Positions 24,357 through 29,547 of a DNA stretch of 32,174 nt are shown piece by piece (position 1 is the stretch's first letter; each line of letters begins with the position of its first letter). The translations under genes were made by a program, and so were the position numbers. The notes beneath the pieces were generated by a model, which did not search any database, was not told where the DNA came from, and was given only the letters and a program-made list of their open reading frames with translations. Source of the stretch: CAJPSE01 sp963514535 (GTDB lineage: Bacteria > Synergistota > Synergistia > Synergistales > Aminobacteriaceae); the NCBI GenBank assembly GCA_963514535.1, contig CAUPUB010000017.1, forward strand, positions 1-32,174, given 5' to 3'.

Positions 24357-25142
24357 ATGCTGCGAGCGTTTTCCTTGTCATTGCTGCTGTTCCTGTTTTG
24401 TCTCGGCGGGGTTTCCTTTGCGTCATCCTCGGTCCAGGAGGTGAGGGGGGACTTCAAGGCCACCACAGACCAGGCGAAGTTCGTCAAGGCTCTGGCGAAG
24501 GCCCTGGATCCCGAGTCGATGACCGTCACGTTTGTGGATGGCCCCAAGGAGAACGGGGAGATATCCGGGCTGTACCTTGATGTCGTAGGCCTCTCCGCAG
24601 GGACCGACTACCGCCTGGACCGCTTCTCGCTCTCCGGGGCCCTGGTCCGCCTGACGCCGCCCGCGCAGTGGGATGTGGAGGATCTCGAGACCTTTCGTCC
24701 ATCGAAGTGGGAGGGGCTGTTCAACGCGGAGCTGCTCCTGAGGGAAAGCACGGCGCAGGAAGCCCTCGCCCTCTTCTCCCGGACCCAGGGGGACGATCAA
24801 TGGAGGGACTTGTCCGTGGATTTCAGGCCAGGAAAGATCCTGCTCGAGGGGACTTACCGGGTCAATGGGGGGATGCGGGCCGTCTTTAAAATCACGACGG
24901 GCCTCGAGCTGCGCCGCGGCAAACAGATCTGGCTGGCGAACCCGGAGGTCCAGATCAACAACGACGAACAGACTCAGGCCATTCGGAGTAAAATACAGGA
25001 GATCAACCCCCCGGCGGACTTCGATAAGCTGGGAGTTCCCCTCGTCCTCCGAACTATAAAGATTACGGATAAGGAGCTTCGCATCGCGACCGGAAAGTCC
25101 CCCCGTTCCCTGGACGGGGATACTTGGAAATACGTTCGGTGA
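24357..25142 (+). CDS. Secreted DUF2993 (LmeA-like) protein
   Basis: A 261-residue exported protein. A signal peptide is clear: MLRAFSLSLLLFLFCLGG and a likely cut near residues 20-24. The body resembles DUF2993 proteins, lipid-binding-type beta-rich domains of unclear function: VTFVDGPKENGEISGLYLD, LSVDFRPGKILLEGTY, a valine/isoleucine beta pattern, and a C-terminal PLVLRTIKITDKELRIATG that is typical. ATG 24357 is chosen because GGGGAGG (24344-24350) lies 6 nt before it; a GTG at 24336 would destroy the signal peptide start. Its stop overlaps the proposed mutY start by 4 nt, so the two are translationally coupled though functionally unrelated. Confidence 0.8.
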   Translation: MLRAFSLSLLLFLFCLGGVSFASSSVQEVRGDFKATTDQAKFVKALAKALDPESMTVTFVDGPKENGEISGLYLDVVGLSAGTDYRLDRFSLSGALVRLTPPAQWDVEDLETFRPSKWEGLFNAELLLRESTAQEALALFSRTQGDDQWRDLSVDFRPGKILLEGTYRVNGGMRAVFKITTGLELRRGKQIWLANPEVQINNDEQTQAIRSKIQEINPPADFDKLGVPLVLRTIKITDKELRIATGKSPRSLDGDTWKYVR

Positions 25143-26263
25143 CCCGAGCCCCCCGAATACCAGTCCAGGTGCCGGAGGACCGTCTCCCCCCGGAAGGCCG
25201 GGAGGCGCTTTGCGGCCGGCTGTTGTCGGACTGGTTTTCGGTTCACGCCCGCAGGCTGCCCTGGCGCGAGGATTACGACCCCTATAAGGTGCTGGTCTCG
25301 GAGTTCATGCTCCAGCAGACTCGGGTCGAGACGGTGCTTCCCTACTTCGAGCGGTGGATGGCGGCCTATCCGGATCTCGCGTCTCTGGCGGGCGCAGACG
25401 AATCGGAGGTCCTCAAGCTCTGGGAGGGGCTCGGTTACTATTCCCGCTGCCGTAACCTGCTGAGCGCGGCAAGGGCGATGGTGAAGGAGGGGCTCCAGCT
25501 TCCTCCCGCAGATGTGGGACGGCTACGCTCCTATCCAGGGATAGGGCCCTATACCGCCGGGGCCATCGCGAGCGTGGCCTATAACCTTCCCGTCCCGGCG
25601 GTGGATGGGAATGCCGAGCGCGTGGTCGCACGCCTGTGCAACATCCCCCTGCCTGCAGGGAGCGGAGCGCTCAGGAGACGTACCGCAGAGGCCGTTACCC
25701 GCATGGTCCCGAAGGGGCGCGCCAGGGACCTGAGTCAGGGGCTGATGGACCTGGGGGCGACCGTCTGTATGCCCCATGCCGCGGACTGCCCGCTGTGCCC
25801 CCTGGAAGCACATTGCCTTTCGTTGGAGCAGGGTGCTCCCCTCGGCCGGCCGCTTCCCAGGTTGCGCGCCGAGATTCGCAGGATCGAGGCCTGGGGCCTG
25901 GTGGGGTTCCGCGAAGGAGCTTGCCTGATGCGCCGCCGTCCTGACCGGGGGCTTTGGGCCTCCATGTGGGAACTGCCCTGGTTCGAGCGGGAGACCGAGG
26001 ATTTCTATTCCGATTTTCGAGGATGGGCGCAGCCCTGGGGATTCTCCTGCGTCTCGCACCGGGACGTCGGGCAGGTCGCCTTCTCCTTTACGACTCACCG
26101 GGTGAGGGCCTGGGTCGTGGCCGCCGAGGTCTTCGCCCCGCCGGGGAGTGCGGATGATGGGTGGAGTTTCGTCCCGTTCGAGGAGCTTCCCAGACTCATC
26201 CTGACGGCTCCGGCCCGTAAATTTTGGACGGCGTTTGCGGAATCTCAGAGAACGCTGTTTTAA
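25139..26263 (+). CDS. mutY: A/G-specific adenine DNA glycosylase MutY
   Basis: A 374-residue base-excision repair enzyme that removes adenine mispaired with 8-oxoguanine. HhH-GPD domain: WREDYDPYKVLVSEFMLQQT with the catalytic Glu, LRSYPGIGPYTAGAIASVAY as the helix-hairpin-helix, and VPAVDGNAERVVARL with the catalytic Asp. The iron-sulfur cluster loop is C-X6-C-X2-C-X5-C (CMPHAADCPLCPLEAHC). The C-terminal MutT-like recognition domain contains RRPDRGLWASMWELPWFE. GTG 25139 overlaps the preceding stop (GTGA) and is preferred; TTG 25124 is also in frame and would add five residues. No obvious terminator follows. Confidence 0.94.
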   Translation: MTRAPRIPVQVPEDRLPPEGREALCGRLLSDWFSVHARRLPWREDYDPYKVLVSEFMLQQTRVETVLPYFERWMAAYPDLASLAGADESEVLKLWEGLGYYSRCRNLLSAARAMVKEGLQLPPADVGRLRSYPGIGPYTAGAIASVAYNLPVPAVDGNAERVVARLCNIPLPAGSGALRRRTAEAVTRMVPKGRARDLSQGLMDLGATVCMPHAADCPLCPLEAHCLSLEQGAPLGRPLPRLRAEIRRIEAWGLVGFREGACLMRRRPDRGLWASMWELPWFERETEDFYSDFRGWAQPWGFSCVSHRDVGQVAFSFTTHRVRAWVVAAEVFAPPGSADDGWSFVPFEELPRLILTAPARKFWTAFAESQRTLF

Positions 26264-26320
26264 CCCATGCTCCCCCAAATCCGTAGGTTGCGATAGCTTT
26301 ATGAAGCTTGGATTTACAAT

Positions 26321-26467
26321 CTAGCAAGAATAAAGCGCGTTGTTGTATGGATTGAGCCCGCTCTCACCGATGTCGGAGTCGTACACCGCGATCTCGTTCA
26401 AAGCCTCGGTCTCTCCTATCGTGCCCATGTACACCAACATCCTCTTTGTCTTCACATCATCCCTCAT
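26321..26467 (-). CDS. Possible 48-residue small protein
   Basis: A short leftward frame from ATG 26467 to TAG 26321. Upstream, in its own sense, lies GGGGAGAGG then 5 nt and the ATG, a good ribosome site. The peptide begins MRDDVKTKRMLVYMGTIG, is acidic in the middle (ETEALNEIAVYDSDIGE) and ends LYSC; no signal peptide, membrane segment or known motif is seen. It lies in the otherwise empty stretch 26264-26580 between mutY and an exported-protein operon. It could be a genuine small protein, a leader peptide or the remnant of a larger gene. I do not recognise it. Confidence 0.4.
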   Translation of the reverse strand: MRDDVKTKRMLVYMGTIGETEALNEIAVYDSDIGESGLNPYNNALYSC

Positions 26468-26580
26468 AATTTCCTCTCCCCATAGGCTCCAGGTAGCTTT
26501 ACTATGAAAGCGCTGATTAAATCATTTTCTTAATAACGTGCCTTCCCCGTTGCCTGTAGGGTTCACATCACCCCGTCTTA

Positions 26581-26665
26581 CCGGCATTCTATCTTACGGC
26601 AGGAATGCCGGCAAATGCGTCTGATCCATATCTCAATCAAACGCAATCTCAATCAAACGCATTTG
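26581..26665. repeat. Hairpin plus 16-nt tandem repeat upstream of exported-protein operon
   Basis: CCGGCATTC (26581-26589) and GAATGCCGG (26603-26611) form a perfect 9-bp stem. Next, CAAATGCGT (26612-26620) is inverted at 26657-26665 (ACGCATTTG). Between them a 16-nt unit starting ATCTCAATCAAACGCA is exactly duplicated in tandem (26630-26645, 26646-26661). There is no T-run on either strand, so this looks regulatory or is a small repeat element rather than a simple terminator. Confidence 0.7.
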
Positions 26666-26691
26666 TGCTGGAGGAGCTTTCGGGGTAAAGT
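26663..26691 (+). promoter_or_regulatory. Possible promoter for the exported-protein operon
   Basis: TTGTGC (26663-26668), a 17-nt spacer and TAAAGT (26686-26691), giving a leader of about 60 nt. The -35 box overlaps the end of the inverted repeat just upstream. Confidence 0.4.
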
Positions 26692-26757
26692 ATTCGCGTG
26701 GATGGCAGGGGCCGTCCAGCACCGTTTATTGTGAACCTCAGAACAAAGGAGTGGTTG

Positions 26758-28119
26758 ATGATGAAGTGGTTGATGGTGAAGGGGAGGAAATGGCTTTTGT
26801 CTGCGGGGTTGTTCTGTGTGGGGCTGGCAGGGTTGCCGTCGCTGGGATACGCCGCAGCGGCCCTGACCGCCGACGATTTTCTGCCGATCGTGCAGGCGCC
26901 GGAGGAACAGCGCGCCGAGCTGAGCGCCGTTCGGCAGCCGGAGTCCGTCAAGGTCGAGGCCGACGCCGTTCTGGAGCAGCCCGTCACCTCCGCGGCGACG
27001 GTGCAGGACGCCATCAACGCCATTGTCGCCGAGCGCAAGCAGGGGTGCACCATGATCGCCGTTCCCTCCGGCGGCTATGGGTTCGTCGCCACGGGCATCG
27101 GCACCTACAGAAAGAATATGGACAACGTCACGGCGGAACGCATCGCCCAGCGCAACGCCTACGTCGAGGCGTACATGCAGGCCAAGAGCCAGATGGCCTC
27201 GCTGCTTGGGGATATGGCGGTCAGGGGGGTCACGACCTTCGACAAGAAGACGGAGACGCTGGACACGGACAGCAAGGCCCTGCGCAATCAGACCCGGGAG
27301 CTGGACGAGCACCAGAAGGCCGTCGTATACGCCGTCCTGAAGGGGTACGTCACCTACGAGGTCCACGACGACATCGACAAGGGGATCGTGTACGTGACGC
27401 TGGTCAGTACGCCTAAGACGCGCGGCCGGTATGCGCGGCCCGATTCCGACACGCTGATCGCGGAGACGCTCAACGAGGGGCTGGACGCGATGCTCTCGGA
27501 GATCCAGAACAACCTGGTGCCCCCCGTCGGAGGACGCATCGTCGACGTGCCGACGACGGGCGAGGTCGCTTTTGTGGGGTTCGGTAGCGCCGTCGTCCGC
27601 AAGGACGACGATCCGGCCCTCCAGAGGGATCTTACCCTGACCGCGGAGAGGGCTGCGGAGCTGCGAGCCTCCGATGCACTCTGCGGCATCATAACGGGAG
27701 AGAGGATATCCTCGGCCAGCGCCCTTGACGAGAGCACGCGGACAGCGATCAAGGACTTCGAGACAATCGCGCAGAGGGACCCTGCCACCGGGGTCGTCTC
27801 TCAGAAGGACAGGGCTCTTGCCGACGGGCGAAAGAAGGAGTTCCGCAGCAAGCAGACGTTCCAGCAGACGATCGAGAGCGCCCGAAAGGGAATCCTGCCT
27901 CCGGGGGTACAGCGCCGGACCTGGACGGACAAGGACGGAGCCTTCGCATGGGGAATCGCCGTCTATGCTCCCTCTCTTACCGACGCCGCAGCGGCCGGAG
28001 CCCAGGACATGGAGAACGCTCAAATCGTCAAGCCCGTCCAGCCCAAGCAGGCTCCGAAACCCAAGAGCTCGGATAAACTGGAGCAGGGCGTCTCGGGAAC
28101 TGTAACGCAGGAACTGTGA
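26758..28119 (+). CDS. Exported protein of unknown function with two similar modules
   Basis: A 453-residue secreted or periplasmic protein. It has an N-terminal signal peptide (KWLLSAGLFCVGLAGLPS, cut likely after GYAA). Two modules look alike: near residue 105, GFVATGIGTYRKN then TAERIAQRNAYVEAYMQAKS; near residue 278, VAFVGFGSAVVRKDDD then TLTAERAAELRASDALCGI. The pattern (short beta strand, then an alanine-rich helix beginning AER) resembles the LPP20-type lipoprotein fold, but I cannot confirm that. The C-terminus is proline/lysine-rich. ATG 26758 has AAGGAG 6 nt upstream; the next codon is a second ATG. It forms an operon with the exported protein 55 nt downstream, which suggests they act together at the envelope. 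Confidence 0.75.
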   Translation: MMKWLMVKGRKWLLSAGLFCVGLAGLPSLGYAAAALTADDFLPIVQAPEEQRAELSAVRQPESVKVEADAVLEQPVTSAATVQDAINAIVAERKQGCTMIAVPSGGYGFVATGIGTYRKNMDNVTAERIAQRNAYVEAYMQAKSQMASLLGDMAVRGVTTFDKKTETLDTDSKALRNQTRELDEHQKAVVYAVLKGYVTYEVHDDIDKGIVYVTLVSTPKTRGRYARPDSDTLIAETLNEGLDAMLSEIQNNLVPPVGGRIVDVPTTGEVAFVGFGSAVVRKDDDPALQRDLTLTAERAAELRASDALCGIITGERISSASALDESTRTAIKDFETIAQRDPATGVVSQKDRALADGRKKEFRSKQTFQQTIESARKGILPPGVQRRTWTDKDGAFAWGIAVYAPSLTDAAAAGAQDMENAQIVKPVQPKQAPKPKSSDKLEQGVSGTVTQEL

Positions 28120-28134
28120 CGCAGAATCTTCGAT

Positions 28135-28156
28135 GCAGGAATTTTGCAGGAATTTT
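28135..28156 (+). repeat. Tandem 11-nt duplication before the second exported gene
   Basis: GCAGGAATTTT occurs twice in tandem (28135-28145, 28146-28156). Looser copies (GCAGGAACT, GCAGAATCT) occur at 28107-28130, partly in the end of the upstream gene. Confidence 0.75.
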
Positions 28157-28174
28157 GAATGTGGGAATCTTGAC

Positions 28175-29056
28175 ATGAAAGGCTTATACAAAACCCTGTT
28201 TCTTTTATTCCTTACTGCGGCGTTTCTCTGCACCTCAATGCCTGATGTGGGTGAGGCCGCGGGCGCAAAGAAGGGGGACGTCTCCGGATGGCTTCGCTCT
28301 CTGGCGCTTCCCGACGCGGTGAGGAACGAGTTTGGGGAGGCGCTGAACAAGGCGTCCCCCGATAAGGCCCAGGGGTGGGTCCTCTCCGACGCCGGAGCTG
28401 TCTACGTGCTTGGGGCCGTGCCCGTGCCCCAGGACGACGAGCCGGAGCTCCAGGTGTCGCTGGAGGCCGAGGCCCTGAACCGGTCGGCCCTGGAGGCGGT
28501 GACCCTGATGGCCCGGCACATGGCCGAAGGGCGTCTCGACAAACGGAAGTTCGAGGATGAGGATGCTGTCGACTACGCTTTGGGCAGCTACTACAGGGAG
28601 GCCTGGAAGGGTGGCGCGCAGTCTCAGTCGAACGTCTTTGGAAAGATGGCCGTGACGCTGCTTTGGGTGGACGCCGCGTTGCGGAACCGGCTGTTGGCGG
28701 AGGCGCTGCCGGAGAAACGCCTGACGGTCAGTTATTGTGAGCGGCTCTACCAGAGAGGGTCGGAACTGATGCAGTCCGGAGACTACGAAGGGGCCTTGAG
28801 TGTCTTTCACAAAATACACTATCTGGAGTGGGCAAACGTCGGGGCCTACCTCGATGCAGCCGAATGTTTCCTCAAGGGGAAAAAGAACGGAGACGCCGTG
28901 CTGCTGCTCCAGGAACTGCTGAGGACGCTCGAGGCGAAGATGACGCCGGGGGAGATGGCCCGTGCGGGCAGGCTCCTGTTCCGGGGAGGAAACACGGAAG
29001 AGGGGTTTGCGGCCCTGGAGAGGGCCTGCATCATGGCAGGCATCCTGGTCCCCTGA
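28175..29056 (+). CDS. Exported protein with TPR-like C-terminus
   Basis: A 293-residue exported protein with a signal peptide (MKGLYKTLFLLFLTAAFLC, cut likely near GEAAG). The middle has a helical, charged region; the C-terminal 100 residues look like TPR-type helix pairs: LYQRGSELMQSGDYEGALSV, then AYLDAAECFLKGKKNGDA and a last pair with GRLLFRGGNTEEGFAALERA. Such repeats usually bind protein partners; a candidate is the exported protein encoded 55 nt upstream. ATG 28175 is preferred because it starts the signal peptide; the ribosome site is weak (GGGAAT), and an in-frame start at 28133 lies in the tandem repeat. A hairpin follows the stop. Family not recognised. Confidence 0.75.
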   Translation: MKGLYKTLFLLFLTAAFLCTSMPDVGEAAGAKKGDVSGWLRSLALPDAVRNEFGEALNKASPDKAQGWVLSDAGAVYVLGAVPVPQDDEPELQVSLEAEALNRSALEAVTLMARHMAEGRLDKRKFEDEDAVDYALGSYYREAWKGGAQSQSNVFGKMAVTLLWVDAALRNRLLAEALPEKRLTVSYCERLYQRGSELMQSGDYEGALSVFHKIHYLEWANVGAYLDAAECFLKGKKNGDAVLLLQELLRTLEAKMTPGEMARAGRLLFRGGNTEEGFAALERACIMAGILVP

Positions 29057-29060
29057 CCTT

Positions 29061-29085
29061 GCCGGCGTCGTGAAACGACGGCGGC
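29061..29085 (+). other. GC-rich hairpin after the exported-protein operon
   Basis: GCCGGCGTCGT (29061-29071) and ACGACGGCGGC (29075-29085) form an 11-bp stem with one mismatch and a 3-nt loop, 5 nt after the stop codon. No T-run follows, so it is an mRNA-end structure rather than a classic terminator. The remaining sequence to 29166 holds nothing I can support. Confidence 0.45.
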
Positions 29086-29166
29086 GACGGCCTGGCCCGG
29101 CGCCATGGAGAAGTGGGAGACGGGCCAACGCCTCCCGCTTTCTCATCCCCTCGATACCTGTCATGA

Positions 29167-29361
29167 TTGCTGGAATTGTACGGGGCGAACACACTCGCCT
29201 GTATCGTCATCGGTCGCGAGAAGAATGCGAATCTGTTCATGCTGTTCATCGGCGTATCGTTTATCTCGATCTTCGTCGTCCTCGGTCTGTTCGGTGCGGT
29301 GTTCTCGTTCTTCGCGAGGCAGGCGACGACGCCGTATCGCAGAAAAGATAATGACTGGTGA
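29167..29361 (+). CDS. Small membrane protein or gene remnant
   Basis: A 64-residue frame from TTG 29167 to TGA 29361. It has one strong membrane segment (LFMLFIGVSFISIFVVLGLF) followed by a basic tail (FFARQATTPYRRKDNDW). Third codon positions are strongly G/C, like real genes here. It has no ribosome site and a stop lies directly before the first codon, so it may be the 3' part of a decayed gene. The frame ends inside the left direct repeat that borders the ankyrin unit. Function unknown. Confidence 0.35.
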   Translation: MLELYGANTLACIVIGREKNANLFMLFIGVSFISIFVVLGLFGAVFSFFARQATTPYRRKDNDW

Positions 29362-29395
29362 ACGCAGGCGGCAACACGGTGCAACAAAACTGGAA
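29355..29395 (+). repeat. Left copy of imperfect direct repeat flanking the ankyrin gene
   Basis: The core AACGCAGGC at 29361, then CACGGTGCAA (29375-29384) and an A-rich end, matches the copy at 32043-32087 over about 35 nt with few mismatches, same orientation. The pair borders a 2.7-kb unit holding the whole ankyrin gene. Confidence 0.7.
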
Positions 29396-29409
29396 GGGAG
29401 AGGAGCACG

Positions 29410-29535
29410 TTGGGGAAGAAGTCTACTTTATACACTCGCAGCGTTTCAGGGTTCGTCTTGTTGTTTCTGTTGCTGTCGTTGATGGCTGCAGCTGGGAAGG
29501 ACTCAAACCTGGAAGTCCTGACTGTGCTGCTGTAG
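29410..29535 (+). pseudogene. Signal peptide and first ankyrin half, cut off by in-frame TAG
   Basis: TTG 29410 has a strong ribosome site (GGGAGAGGAG, 29396-29405). It encodes a clean signal peptide (basic MGKKSTLYTR, then GFVLLFLLLSLMAAA) and an ankyrin helix (NLEVLTVLL). TAG at 29533-29535 stops it. The next codons, in the same frame, read AGAD and lead directly into the ankyrin gene. In sibling repeats this position is GAG (LLEAGAD), so a single G-to-T change explains the stop. It would be the true 5' end of the ankyrin gene. Confidence 0.75.
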
Positions 29536-29547
29536 GCGGGAGCGGAC

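Noticed and set aside
26264..26580. Insertion sequence remnant between mutY and the exported-protein operon
   Set aside because: No transposase-like frame or matching terminal inverted repeats were found, only a short minus-strand frame.
29533..29535. TAG read as a sense codon genome-wide (recoding)
   Set aside because: ackA, rpmF and htpG end in TAG at the expected family lengths, so TAG acts as stop.
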